The notes: generated from the letters alone by a model not told the origin. A stretch of 38,359 bases of DNA from Bacillota bacterium (GCA_021810565.1 JAJZIM010000027.1:1-38359); one strand, 5' to 3'. Positions 22,392-30,132 are shown, counted from the first letter of the stretch. Numbers and translations: made by a program.

Positions 22392-23294
22392 CTACCGTTC
22401 GGCAGCTAGGTGCCGGCCAGCCCTGCCAGCCAGCCTTGCTGTGCGGTCGTCCACACCGTCGGCTCCCGTAAGGTGCGCCAGGTGACAATCCACCCCTCGC
22501 AGGTTGGTTCCGAGAAGGGATGCTCCCCGCAGGTCGGCCCGGCGCAGCACCGCGTTCGTCAGCACCGCATGGCTGAGGTTGGCCCCCTGCAGCTTGGCAT
22601 CCGTGAGGATGATCCCAGCGGCGCGGCAGGTGCGCAAACTGACGCCCTCCATCCACGCCTGGTCAAATCTGGCATGCTCCATGTGCGTAGTGTCGAAGGC
22701 GGCACCGGTCAGAGTGGCCCCGGAGAAGTTGGCCCCGTCGAGGCTGGCCCTGGCGAAGTTCGTTCGCCGCAGGTCGGCGTGCACGAAGCACACCGGTGCC
22801 TTGGCATTGGATTGGCACTCGCAGAACTCCGCTCCCAAGAACACGCTGTCCCGAAAATCGGCAGCGTGCAGCACGGCGCGGTACAAGGTCGCACCCTCTG
22901 CCTGGCACTTCTCGCCCTGGACCCCGCACAGGTCAGCCTGGTTGAAATCGGCGCGAAACAGGGAGGCGTGCGACAACGACGCCTGAGTGAACTGGCCCAT
23001 CTGGCAGTTGGCGTGATCCAAGCTTGCCTTGCTGAAGTCGGCTTTGGCGGCTCGGACGCCGACCATGCTGGCAGCGGTCAGGCACGCTCCACTGAGGCGA
23101 GCCTTCTCCACGCGGGCAAAGTCCAGGTTCGCCTCGGTCAGGTCGGACTTCTCCAGCAGGGCTTCGCCCAGATCCACGTGGGACAGGTCGAGTCGGGCCA
23201 GGTTCAAGCCGGAGAGGTTTAGGCCGTGCAGGTCCGGGATGGCTTCGGCTGCCCGAGCCTCCTCGATGCGGCGGACGACGTCTTCACGGGTCAT
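22392..23294 (-). CDS. Pentapeptide-repeat protein
   Basis: The ATG at 23294 has AAGGAGG upstream; the frame is open further but that part belongs to another gene. Of 300 aa, residues about 30-290 are A(D/N)LxX repeats: LNLSGLNLARLDLSHVDL, EANLDFARV, ADFSKASLDHANC, and so on, forming a right-handed quadrilateral helix. An N-terminal short helix (TREDVVRRIEEAR) and a basic C-terminal tail flank it. Several cysteines lie in the middle. Qnr/MfpA-type members mimic DNA and protect gyrase, but most have no known role. It lies beside the relaxase and a topoisomerase-type zinc-finger gene. Confidence 0.87.
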   Translation of the reverse strand: MTREDVVRRIEEARAAEAIPDLHGLNLSGLNLARLDLSHVDLGEALLEKSDLTEANLDFARVEKARLSGACLTAASMVGVRAAKADFSKASLDHANCQMGQFTQASLSHASLFRADFNQADLCGVQGEKCQAEGATLYRAVLHAADFRDSVFLGAEFCECQSNAKAPVCFVHADLRRTNFARASLDGANFSGATLTGAAFDTTHMEHARFDQAWMEGVSLRTCRAAGIILTDAKLQGANLSHAVLTNAVLRRADLRGASLLGTNLRGVDCHLAHLTGADGVDDRTARLAGRAGRHLAAER

Positions 23295-23362
23295 TCCAAA
23301 CGCCTCCTTCCCAGAATTACAGGGGCCCGGCACGGTTGCCTGATGCCCCCGATTTGAGAATG

Positions 23363-23576
23363 TTATCCCAGTCCTCGATCCAGGGTGTTCGGGTCCCACA
23401 GCCACGGCGTGCTCAGCTGTTCCAGCTCGTGTTCCAGGGCGGCGGCCAGGGCTGGTGTGGGACCATGCAGCCGTCCGGGCTTCAGCCCCCCTGGCCATGG
23501 CCTCACGCCGTTGGGCCGCGAGCACGGGAGCCGTCCGCTTTACCCAGGCCAGTTCCGACTCGGTGAGTTTCTCCAT
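23363..23576 (-). pseudogene. Small gene with frameshift in a G6 run
   Basis: An ATG at 23576, six bases after GGGGAG, opens MEKLTESELAWVKRTAPVLA, then a helix to MARG. The frame then changes quality: the better continuation is one base further (GLKPGRLHG, then ALAAALEHELEQLSTPWLWD and DPNTLDRGLG, stop at 23363-23365). Joining the two needs removal of one base from the C6 run at 23486-23491 (G6 on the coding strand). The intact product would be about 70 aa. Homopolymer indel, sequencing error or +1 frameshifting are all possible. No family is recognised. Confidence 0.55.
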
Positions 23577-23579
23577 GGC

Positions 23580-24203
23580 CTACTCCCCGTAGTCCGGGTC
23601 GTCGGCATCCTCTTCGTCCGGGAAGCCCATCTGCACCTTGTGGCCTTCCTCCGGGTTCAGCCGAAGGTATGCGGTGAACTCCTTGCCCTCCTGGCTGCGG
23701 AATGGATAGGGCCCGATGGTGGAGCCGGCCAGCAGCGCCAGGGCGTCCGCCTCCGTCAGGTTCCTCCCGGCGATGGTCTTCCAGATCACGAACCCGCACC
23801 TGCCGTCCGCTTCCCGCCACTTGGTGCAACTCCAGCTCTTCGGCTTTTCCACCACCTCCCCGTCGCACTCGGGGCACTTGCCGATCACCCTGGGGGCCTC
23901 GAACTCGTAGGCCACCTTGTACTCGTTCTCGGGGTCAAGGCGCAGCTTGGCCGCAAACTCCTTGCCGTCCTTCGACTTGAACCCGTGGAGCACCCGGGAC
24001 GTGATCCCGTCCTTGACCAGCTCCTCCGCCGCTTTCCGGGGAATGTGCCGGTGCCCCACCTCCCGCCAGATCACGAACCCGCACTCGCGGCCGCCGTCGC
24101 AGGCATATCCGAAGGGTGTCTGGTACACCGGCTCCCCGCACTTGGGGCACAGTCCCAGGGGCTGCTTCTCGGAACCGTTCTCCTTCCGCGCCGTTTCCAC
24201 CAT
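23580..24203 (-). CDS. Topoisomerase-type zinc-finger protein, two repeats
   Basis: The ATG at 24203 is nine bases after GGAGG; the earlier in-frame start has none. The 207-aa product holds two copies of the Topo IA C-terminal zinc ribbon. Copy one is LCPKCGEPVYQTPFGYACDG, then CGFVIWREVGHRHI and a DGKEFAAKLRL strand. Copy two is KCPECDGEVVEKPKSWSC, CGFVIWKTIAGRNL and EGKEFTAYLRL. No topoisomerase catalytic domain is present. The fold binds single-stranded DNA, and a stand-alone form could assist relaxase or primase. It is the first gene of the element's minus-strand train. Confidence 0.82.
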   Translation of the reverse strand: MVETARKENGSEKQPLGLCPKCGEPVYQTPFGYACDGGRECGFVIWREVGHRHIPRKAAEELVKDGITSRVLHGFKSKDGKEFAAKLRLDPENEYKVAYEFEAPRVIGKCPECDGEVVEKPKSWSCTKWREADGRCGFVIWKTIAGRNLTEADALALLAGSTIGPYPFRSQEGKEFTAYLRLNPEEGHKVQMGFPDEEDADDPDYGE

Positions 24204-24222
24204 CTTGATGCACCTCCGCTTC

Positions 24223-25197
24223 TTATCCGCCACCCACTTTGCTCTGCGCTGTCATCTGTACACATGGTTGCCCGTCGTCCATCGCCCCCACGGTGATGAT
24301 CTTCGGGTCGATGCCCGGGGTGCCCACGGTGCCCGCGCCGGGGCCCGAGTTCCCGGCGGCCGCCAGCACCACGATCCCCGCCGCCCAGGCCTGCTCCACC
24401 ATCCGGCACAGCGGATCCCGCGCGGCACCCAGCACCGCCTCGCCTCCCAGAGACAGGGAGACGATGCGGATCCCCAGCCGCTCCCGCTGCTCCACGCACC
24501 ACTGGATGCCCGCCATGATGGTGGAGGTCAACCCCGAGCCCAGCTTGTTCAGGACCTTCACCCCCACCAGCCCCGCCTCCCAAGCCGGTCCGCGGTAGCG
24601 TCCGCCGGACAGCTGGCCGTTGCCCGCCGCGTCGCCGGCGCAATGGGTGCCGTGTCCGTTGTCGTCGTAGGGATCCCGGCGCCTGCCCACGAAGTCGGCG
24701 AAGGCCAGGATGCGGTTCTTCGGCCGGGTCAGGTCGGGGTGGGGATAGATGCCGGTGTCGACCACCGCCAGGACCACGCCTCTCCCGTCCCCTCCCGCCG
24801 CCCACACCCGGTCGGCCAAGAGCGCCGGGGAGGCCACGTCCAAACAGGCCCGCACCTCGGCGTCCAGAAAGACCGCGCGCACCGCGGGATGGGACACCAG
24901 GGTGCGGAAGAAGCTCACCGGCAGCACGCAGGAGAAGCCGGCCAGGCGCGGGAAGCGAAAGCCCGCCCGCCCCCCGGCGCGCACCGCCCAGCGCATCCAC
25001 TCCCGCGTAAGGCCCGGCCCGTCCGCCAGCTCCACGATCACCGGCAGGCGATGCACCGCCTGCCAAGCGGCCAGGGTCGGCCGATATAGCACGCAGGGCA
25101 GGTTTCGGGGCGGTCGGTTAAAGGACACCAGCGCGTGGCGCAGCCGTCGGTCCAGCTTGTGCCCGTGCTCGCGCAGCCAACCCAGGTCCTCCAACAT
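24223..25197 (-). pseudogene. aprX: aprX-like subtilase, truncated before the catalytic Ser
   Basis: The 324-codon frame matches the AprX intracellular S8 protease closely. It has an N-terminal prodomain-like part (HKLDRRLRHAL), catalytic Asp in LAVVDTGIYPHPDL, catalytic His in DDNGHGTHCAGD, then YRGPAWEAGLVGVKVLNK, and the oxyanion Asn in VLAAAGNSGPG. Similarity ends just after IITVGAMDDGQ. In full-length AprX this is followed by FSSRGPT and the GTSMATP Ser motif. Here 11 unrelated residues and a stop follow, and no other local frame continues the family. The protein cannot be active. The break coincides with the start of the conjugative element's genes. Confidence 0.88.
24254..24275. other. 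Candidate right junction of the conjugative element
   Basis: AprX similarity (right) stops at about 24270, and element-type genes begin at 24203. At the joint is the near-palindrome ATCTGTACACAT (24254-24265). The matching left junction, which should carry the Ser-containing half of the protease gene, is not in the window. A recombination core at or near this point is inferred. Confidence 0.5.
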
Positions 25198-25456
25198 AAG
25201 GGCATCCCCCCGCAGCGGCTTTTCCGCAGCCTATGCGGGGGGCGCCCGGGCGGTGTCCCGTCACCCTCCCTCCCGGTGCCACATACGCTATGCCGAAAGC
25301 GCGACGGCCAGGAGACGCGGCGTCATCTGGCGAGGGGCCCCCCGGTGCCGCAAGGTGGGGGACGGCGGCGTGGGGCGTCCTGCTGGTCGGTTGCGGCGGC
25401 GGCTCTCCCCGGGCGCTCCGGGCCGCATGAGCTGGTGCGAAAGGAGGCGATTGCGC

Positions 25457-25618
25457 GTGGACCTGAAGCTACCAAGCCCCATCGCCGAGATCTCCCCCTC
25501 GGTGTGGGGCTGGCTGCTGATCTTCTTGGGGCTGGTGCTGGTGCTCTTCTTCCCTCCCCTGAGCCTGGTGGGATGGGGGCTGGTCGTCTTGGGCGTGCTG
25601 CTGCTGATCCTGGGCTGA
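25457..25618 (+). CDS. 53-aa membrane protein
   Basis: The GTG at 25457 is nine bases after AAAGGAGG. The product has a short N-terminus (DLKLPSPIAEISPS) and two tightly spaced hydrophobic helices (VWGWLLIFLGLVLVLFF and LVGWGLVVLGVLLLIL), ending in Gly. A terminator follows at once, so it is a single-gene transcript. Small double-helix proteins of this kind are common in Firmicutes and lack an assigned role. Confidence 0.75.
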   Translation: MDLKLPSPIAEISPSVWGWLLIFLGLVLVLFFPPLSLVGWGLVVLGVLLLILG

Positions 25619-25625
25619 GGACGCG

Positions 25626-25670
25626 AAAAGGGAAACCACCGGTTCCGCCGCCGGTGGCTCCCCTTTTTAT
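25626..25670 (+). terminator. Rho-independent terminator
   Basis: CCACCGG and CCGGTGG form the inner stem, extended by AAAAGGG with CCCCTTTTT. On the plus strand a run of five T ends it, right after the 53-aa gene. The A run on the other arm means it can also act on minus-strand transcripts. Confidence 0.8.
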
Positions 25671-25671
25671 G

Positions 25672-25962
25672 TCAGGAACCTCGCAAGAGCACCTTCAGGA
25701 GGCGCAGCACCTCCGGGGAGCGCAAGAGACGCAGGACCTGGGCCGCCTCCTCCAGGAGGCCCTCCCGGCCGTGACCCTCCCGCCGCTGCGGCCGCTCCCG
25801 CGCTCGCCGGGGAACGCGCCACTCCCCGACCACCCCCTCCGCCAGCCCCCCCAGGGCGTCCAGGTGCACCGCCACCCGCTGCAGGGCGTACCCCACCTCG
25901 TGGAGCCTCCCCACCGCCTCCCGGAACCGCCGCTCGTCGAAGACCGCCGCCGCCATCCCCAT
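25672..25962 (-). CDS. Hypothetical basic helical protein
   Basis: This 96-aa product is largely helical: FDERRFREAVGRLHEVGYAL, VHLDALGGLAEGVV, a basic middle (RRARERPQRREGHG) and EAAQVLRLLRSPEVLRLLK. There is no TM helix and no known domain. The start (ATG 25962) has only a G-rich upstream sequence, and another ATG follows two codons later. High GC makes long frames cheap, so moderate doubt remains. It converges on the 53-aa membrane gene, sharing the terminator. Confidence 0.55.
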   Translation of the reverse strand: MGMAAAVFDERRFREAVGRLHEVGYALQRVAVHLDALGGLAEGVVGEWRVPRRARERPQRREGHGREGLLEEAAQVLRLLRSPEVLRLLKVLLRGS

Positions 25963-26026
25963 CGCCCCCCATGCGCCATCTAGCGCCAGCGTATGCCGCC
26001 GGGGCGAACGAGGTGAGCACGCGAAA

Positions 26027-26048
26027 GCGGGACCCCGAAGAGTCCCGC
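26027..26048 (-). terminator. Hairpin downstream of tRNA-Pro
   Basis: GCGGGAC and GTCCCGC pair 14 bases past the tRNA 3' end on the minus strand, followed by a short TTTC tail. It probably ends or helps process the tRNA transcript. Confidence 0.55.
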
Positions 26049-26061
26049 CGCCTTGCGATCA

Positions 26062-26138
26062 TGGTCGGGTGGACAGGATTTGAACCTGCGACCCCAGCGT
26101 CCCGAACGCTGTGCGCTACCAAACTGCGCTACCACCCG
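26062..26138 (-). tRNA. tRNA-Pro (anticodon CGG)
   Basis: The minus strand folds as a cloverleaf of 77 nt with the CCA end encoded. Acceptor CGGGTGG pairs with CCACCCG; the D arm contains AGCGCAGTTTGGTAGCGC; the anticodon stem CAGCG/CGCTG holds the loop TTCGGGA (anticodon CGG); and the T arm is TTCAAAT-containing (GCAGGTTCAAATCCTGT). Discriminator A and CCA follow. It reads CCG codons, abundant in this GC-rich genome. Confidence 0.97.
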
Positions 26139-26146
26139 CGCCTCTC

Positions 26147-26175
26147 ATTATATTTTGCGGCCTCGCCCCTGTCAA
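26147..26175 (-). promoter_or_regulatory. Perfect sigma-A promoter of tRNA-Pro
   Basis: On the minus strand TTGACA (26175-26170) and TATAAT (26152-26147) are separated by exactly 17 bases, both perfect consensus. The -10 element ends 8 bases before the tRNA 5' end, so transcription starts close to the mature end. Confidence 0.92.
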
Positions 26176-26331
26176 TCTCGCGGCGGCTCGCCCGCCCGGC
26201 GGCCGCGGGTCCGGTCGCCGCCGGTCCGCCGCGGACCACGGCACGCCGCGTGCGGCCGCGCCACGCAGAGCCAGGGTGGGAAAGGAGGGATATTAAGGCT
26301 GGACAAAAGCCAAAACCACAACCTGTGATAG

Positions 26332-26360
26332 TTGGAGGTTGAAGCAGGCGGCAGTAAAAT
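26332..26360 (+). promoter_or_regulatory. Probable sigma-A promoter of the lipoprotein gene
   Basis: TTGGAG (26332-26337) and TAAAAT (26355-26360) are 17 bases apart, in an A/T-richer patch, about 70 bases before the lipoprotein start. The -35 matches four of six and the -10 five of six consensus bases. Confidence 0.6.
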
Positions 26361-26428
26361 ACGGGAAAGAGGCGGTGAGCCTGGGTCCACCGCCAGTTTC
26401 CGGGGTCCCAGCGGGAGGGGGAAGACGG

Positions 26429-27598
26429 GTGATTTCGAGGCGGACGGCGGGTCTGGTGACCCTCCTGTTCCTGGCCGCCGGATGCGGCCTGTTGCCGGGG
26501 AAGCCCTCGGCCGCGGCCATCGCGGCCAAAATCGAGGCGGCCCAGTCGGGGATCAAGACCCTGCACGGCACCCTGGTCACCACCATCTCCGGTCTTCCGG
26601 CGGGCGCGCCGGGTTCCTCCACCGTGGAGCTGTGGAGCCAGCGGCCGAAGCTCAGCCGCGTGGTGGCGGAGACGGGCGACAAGGAAACCCTGCTGATGGT
26701 GTCGAACGGCCAAAAAATATGGATCTACAATTCCCAGGCCAACACCTACTTCAGTGTCCCCGCGCCCCGGGGCGGCGTGTCGACCCTGGGAATGGCCGGC
26801 GGCTCCCTCCTGCCCACCATGATCTCTCACCTGCTCGAGAACCACCGCGTCTCCCTGGTGGGGCTGGGCACGGTGGCCGGCCGCGGCACCTACGAACTGC
26901 GGATCGTGCCCCGGAACAATGCGGTGGGCTTCGGTTTCGGCTCCATCGACCTTTGGGTGGACCGCCAGACCTTCCTGCCCCTGGAGTACCGGACGCGGTT
27001 GACCGCTCCCGGTACCGGCAAGACCGTGTCCATGACCATGCGCTACACTCAGGTGGCGTACAACGTGGCCGTGCCGCCCGGCACCTTCACCTTCACCCCG
27101 CCGCCCGGAGCCAAGGAGGTGGCGTCCCCCGGAGCCAACATCAAGATGCGCCGGGTGACCTTGCGCCAGGCAGCAAAGGAGACCTCCTTCCGCTTCCTGA
27201 AGCCCACCTCCCTGCCGCCGGGATACAAACTGATATCGGGTATGGAAGTGTTGAACGGCGGGCAAGTCCAATCCATAAACCTGATCCTCGGCGCAGCCCC
27301 GGGGACCAAAGGTTACCTGGCCATCTCGGAGCACTCCCAGCCTGGGGCAGGTTCCTTCGAATTCCAGGCGCCCCGCGGCACGGTGGTGAACGGTCACACC
27401 TACTTGGTCCAGCCCAAGGTGCAGCGAATAACCGTCGACGGGCAAAAGGCCCTGCTCACGACCTACCCGGCCATCAGCGGCTCCAGAGTCCTGGCCCAAG
27501 CCGACGTGCAATTCGTCCTGGACGGCACCCAGGTGACGGTCACCGGGTCATCGGCCCAGGTGGTGGAACAGGTGGCCCAGGGCATGCGGCCGAGTTAG
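26429..27598 (+). CDS. Lipoprotein, LolA-like fold / outer-membrane-lipoprotein-sorting family
   Basis: The GTG at 26429 follows GGGAGG; an upstream in-frame ATG gives an implausible leader. The 389-aa protein has a short basic N-terminus, a hydrophobic core and a lipobox LFLAAGC (Cys 19), so it is a membrane-anchored lipoprotein. Residues about 35-235 have the long strands of the LolA/DUF4367-type half-barrel (TVELWSQRPKLSRVVAE, KIWIYNSQANTYFSV, DLWVDRQTFLPLEY). The C-terminal 150 residues (SLPPGYKL, then QPKVQRITVDGQKALLTTYP) match the DUF4367 pattern. In Gram-positives such proteins act at the cell surface; some regulate sigma factors or spore processes. No specific role is visible. Confidence 0.75.
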   Translation: MISRRTAGLVTLLFLAAGCGLLPGKPSAAAIAAKIEAAQSGIKTLHGTLVTTISGLPAGAPGSSTVELWSQRPKLSRVVAETGDKETLLMVSNGQKIWIYNSQANTYFSVPAPRGGVSTLGMAGGSLLPTMISHLLENHRVSLVGLGTVAGRGTYELRIVPRNNAVGFGFGSIDLWVDRQTFLPLEYRTRLTAPGTGKTVSMTMRYTQVAYNVAVPPGTFTFTPPPGAKEVASPGANIKMRRVTLRQAAKETSFRFLKPTSLPPGYKLISGMEVLNGGQVQSINLILGAAPGTKGYLAISEHSQPGAGSFEFQAPRGTVVNGHTYLVQPKVQRITVDGQKALLTTYPAISGSRVLAQADVQFVLDGTQVTVTGSSAQVVEQVAQGMRPS

Positions 27599-28265
27599 AG
27601 TCGGCCTTCCGTTCGCTTCGATGCGCCTGGTCAGCCGCTCACCCGCAAACGATCGAGAAGAGTGCCGGGGGGCCGTGGCGCCTCGTCCGCAGGCAAGCGC
27701 AACCGCGGCTGCTATTCGCTGAAAGCATCCTTGGTTTCGCAGGAAGCCTCTCGAGTATGGGCTAGCTCGAGCCGGACGGGAAGGGCAGCGGTCCAACGGG
27801 CAGTAGCGAGGGGGGACTTTCAGGCAGGGATGGCGGTGGCATCGTGACGGAAACGGTGTAGGTATGCGGATTCCACGCGACCTCCACCGCGAAAACCTAG
27901 GCGATGAAGCGCAAGGAAAAGCATGCTGAAAGAAGTGAATGCCAAGGTGGGAGGTTTGGGGCGGGCCGCGGGGAATGGTTCCCCAGCCTTCGTGATGATA
28001 AGTGGTGGCCCCTTAACGGGCCAGGAGAGCAACCGATGGATCTTAGGGAACGGGCGGAGTAGGGGAGATGACAGCGAAGACGCTCGAGGATCTTTGCGGT
28101 AGAAGATATGCGAAGATTTCCTGACGAAGGACTTTCGTAAGACCCCGCCAGGAGATCTGCGTGGCATCACCGAATATTCACCGCCGGGGGATGATCCACT
28201 GCAAAGCAGCCAGGTTCAGGTTTATGCTGTGGCGGGACCAGCTTAGCAAAGGTGGTGTGCTAACG
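27599..28265. other. 667-bp stretch without an intact gene; decayed or structured
   Basis: No frame has both a start site and uninterrupted length. In the plus frame from about 27923 a protein-like run (MLKEVNAKVGGLGRAAGNGS, then VMISGGPLTGQESNRWILGN) is broken by TAG near 28100. It continues in frame as KICEDFLTKDFRKTPPGDLR to a stop before the next gene. The composition is lower in GC than the lipoprotein gene, and short GC hairpins occur (CGCGGGGAATGGTTCCCCAG). This may be a decayed gene or a structured RNA such as an intron remnant; I see no group II domain V. Confidence 0.45.
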
Positions 28266-29264
28266 ATGGAGACCATTAGGTATTATGAACAGCTTGACGG
28301 CAACGGAGCGGTGACTTTGCCGGAGAAAATCAGAGAAGCGCTTAAACTCGAGCCTAATTGCACGGTTTTGATCGAGCTGCAACCAGAAGGAAATCTCATT
28401 CGCATAAAACCGGCCTTTGACGGTACCGCTGCCCAAGAGGCAGAGGATTCATTTAAAGAGGTCAATACTCGCATGCTGGTTGAATTAGCGCATCCCCGCG
28501 AGCACCCAGAGGATAACATACGAAATCTTCCGAAACCTCTGACTACATTGCAAGCCTGGCTCAAAGAGGAATGTGGCAAGCTATCCTCTGTAGATAGTGC
28601 TTTTCGCACATTTATACCAGATATATTTCATTCGCTGGTGCATACTGGTGATGAGCTGATTTGGCATTACGATGATCAGGAAGAGGCTTTTATAGTATCG
28701 AAGCAGGCGATATTTATCCGCCCGGTTCTGGAAACTGACGAACTTTCCTTTTATCTTAGGGTCGTCAAACACCCGGCAACAATTGCCAGCCTGCTGTCAT
28801 CCACAACCGAAATGCCTGTAAAATATCCCTTGCTTTTGGACTTTTATCATCGACGCGAGCGCCTAGGATTGGCTGAACTAGCCGGTGTATTATTAAAGCT
28901 TCACGGACAACCTGACTGTTTCTATGATCCCTGGAAATGTTCCTTTAACTATACGTTCGAATTTGCCGCATCTTTTAGCGATAGCCCAATTAAGGAAGTA
29001 TCGCTTATTATGCGCCTGCAGGATTATAAAGGCCATGCAGATATCCAGTTTAGAAGATATAATGGGGTTAAACCGGACGAGTACGAGCCGATATATGACT
29101 ACCTTGGCAAAATCCAGATCATGCTCCAGAATTACTATTATGGATTCTTCGCGGGTTATGATAATCTTTACCCTGAATTTGCAAGAAAACAGCCTTATAT
29201 TAAATGTAATTACGGCTACGAAAACGGCAGCTTCTTTCTCCTGGATGCTGAACAAGCAAACTGA
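28266..29264 (+). CDS. AbrB-type N-terminal domain fused to an unknown C-terminal domain
   Basis: ATG 28266 is preceded by AAAGGTGG; upstream in-frame starts fall in the non-genic stretch. Of 332 aa, residues about 3-50 (ETIRYYEQLDGNGAVTLPEK, then IREALKLEPNCTVLIEL) form a SpoVT/AbrB swapped-hairpin DNA-binding domain. The remaining 280 residues, rich in Tyr and Phe (LIWHYDDQEEAFIV, YYYGFFAGYDNLYPEF), match nothing I recognise. GC is far lower than in the flanking genes, a sign of transfer. It converges on spoIIAB and occupies the place normally held by sigF. Confidence 0.7.
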   Translation: METIRYYEQLDGNGAVTLPEKIREALKLEPNCTVLIELQPEGNLIRIKPAFDGTAAQEAEDSFKEVNTRMLVELAHPREHPEDNIRNLPKPLTTLQAWLKEECGKLSSVDSAFRTFIPDIFHSLVHTGDELIWHYDDQEEAFIVSKQAIFIRPVLETDELSFYLRVVKHPATIASLLSSTTEMPVKYPLLLDFYHRRERLGLAELAGVLLKLHGQPDCFYDPWKCSFNYTFEFAASFSDSPIKEVSLIMRLQDYKGHADIQFRRYNGVKPDEYEPIYDYLGKIQIMLQNYYYGFFAGYDNLYPEFARKQPYIKCNYGYENGSFFLLDAEQAN

Positions 29265-29304
29265 TACCTTCGGCTTTCATACCTGGCGATGGAACTGATC
29301 AGCA

Positions 29305-29736
29305 CTACTGCCTCCCCGGGTTCCCGGTGGGGCGCTTGCGCATACGCACCCGGGTGCCTTGCCCCGGGGAGGAGGACACCTCCAAGGAGTCGCTGAAGGA
29401 CTCCATGAAGACGAACCCCAGCCCCATGCGCTCGGGGTCCGTGGAGAAGGCGGGCCTTCTGGCCTGCGCCACGTCCTCGATCCCCCGGCCCTGGTCCTCC
29501 ACCACCAGTTCCAAGGCGCCCTCCGCCGCCTCGGCCTCGATCCGCACGGTTCCCTCCGCCCCGAGGTAGCCGTGCAGGACCGCGTTGGATACCGCCTCCG
29601 ACACCGCCACCTTGATCTCCTCCAATTCCCCCAGGGTAAAGCCCAGGGGGCCGGCGAAGGCGGCCACCGCCACCCGCGCCACCCCCACGTTCTCCGCCCG
29701 GCTGGCCAGCTCCAGGCGCATCCGGTTGGCGCTCAC
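29305..29736 (-). CDS. spoIIAB: Anti-sigma-F factor / serine kinase SpoIIAB
   Basis: GTG at 29736 overlaps the spoIIAA stop (GTGA); 143 aa, normal length. GHKL-kinase boxes are intact: N-box EIKVAVSEAVSNAVLHGY, G1 LVVEDQGRGIEDV and G2 MGLGFVFMESFSDS. SpoIIAB binds and inhibits sigma-F in the predivisional cell and phosphorylates SpoIIAA; it releases sigma-F in the forespore. It is the last sporulation gene of the block. Sigma-F itself is not next to it. Confidence 0.95.
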   Translation of the reverse strand: MSANRMRLELASRAENVGVARVAVAAFAGPLGFTLGELEEIKVAVSEAVSNAVLHGYLGAEGTVRIEAEAAEGALELVVEDQGRGIEDVAQARRPAFSTDPERMGLGFVFMESFSDSLEVSSSPGQGTRVRMRKRPTGNPGRQ

Positions 29737-30086
29737 GACCGCGCTCCGACGGACAAAAGCCCCGTCGCCTCCCCCACCGATGCCGCCGCGGGCACCAGCT
29801 GCAGGATGCCGGCCAGCTCCAACACCGGTCGCAGCCGCTCCGGCGGCGCCACCAGGGCCATCCTCCCTCCCGACTCCCGGGTGCGCCGATAGCGTCCCAG
29901 GATCACCCCCACGCCGCTGGAGTCCAAGAAGCTCACCTCCGAGAGGTCCAACACCAGGTCGGACACGCCGTGGCGGGCCATGGCCCCATCCACCGCCCGG
30001 CGGACCTGATCCGCACTGTACAGATCCAACTCCCCGGCCAACCGACACACCAGGGCCCACCCCTGCCGCCACGTCACCACTTCCAA
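29733..30086 (-). CDS. spoIIAA: Anti-anti-sigma factor SpoIIAA
   Basis: A TTG at 30086 lies eight bases after GGAGG and gives 117 aa; nearby GTG codons at 30080 and 30077 are alternatives. The STAS fold is clear: WALVCRLAGELDLYSADQVR, LVLDLSEVSFLDSSGVGVIL with the phosphorylated Ser in DSSGVG, then LRPVLELAGI. Dephosphorylated SpoIIAA binds SpoIIAB and frees sigma-F. It is 46 bp after dacF, as in Bacillus, and translationally coupled to spoIIAB. Confidence 0.95.
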   Translation of the reverse strand: MEVVTWRQGWALVCRLAGELDLYSADQVRRAVDGAMARHGVSDLVLDLSEVSFLDSSGVGVILGRYRRTRESGGRMALVAPPERLRPVLELAGILQLVPAAASVGEATGLLSVGARS

Positions 30087-30132
30087 AACCGATACCTCCC
30101 GCCGGCGTACTGGCGGAAAACTTCGCCATGGC

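Noticed and set aside
22392-23576. A single 394-aa pentapeptide protein starting at 23576
   Set aside because: A strong ribosome site precedes the ATG at 23294, and the upstream 94 codons look like the start of a different, frameshifted small gene.
26062-26138. tRNA-Pro as the attachment site of the conjugative element
   Set aside because: The tRNA 3' end is not repeated elsewhere in the window, and ordinary genes lie between it and the element; the aprX break is the better junction.
27880-28170. Group II intron fragment
   Set aside because: The structured look is suggestive, but no domain V-like hairpin or reverse-transcriptase frame was found, so the call is not supported.
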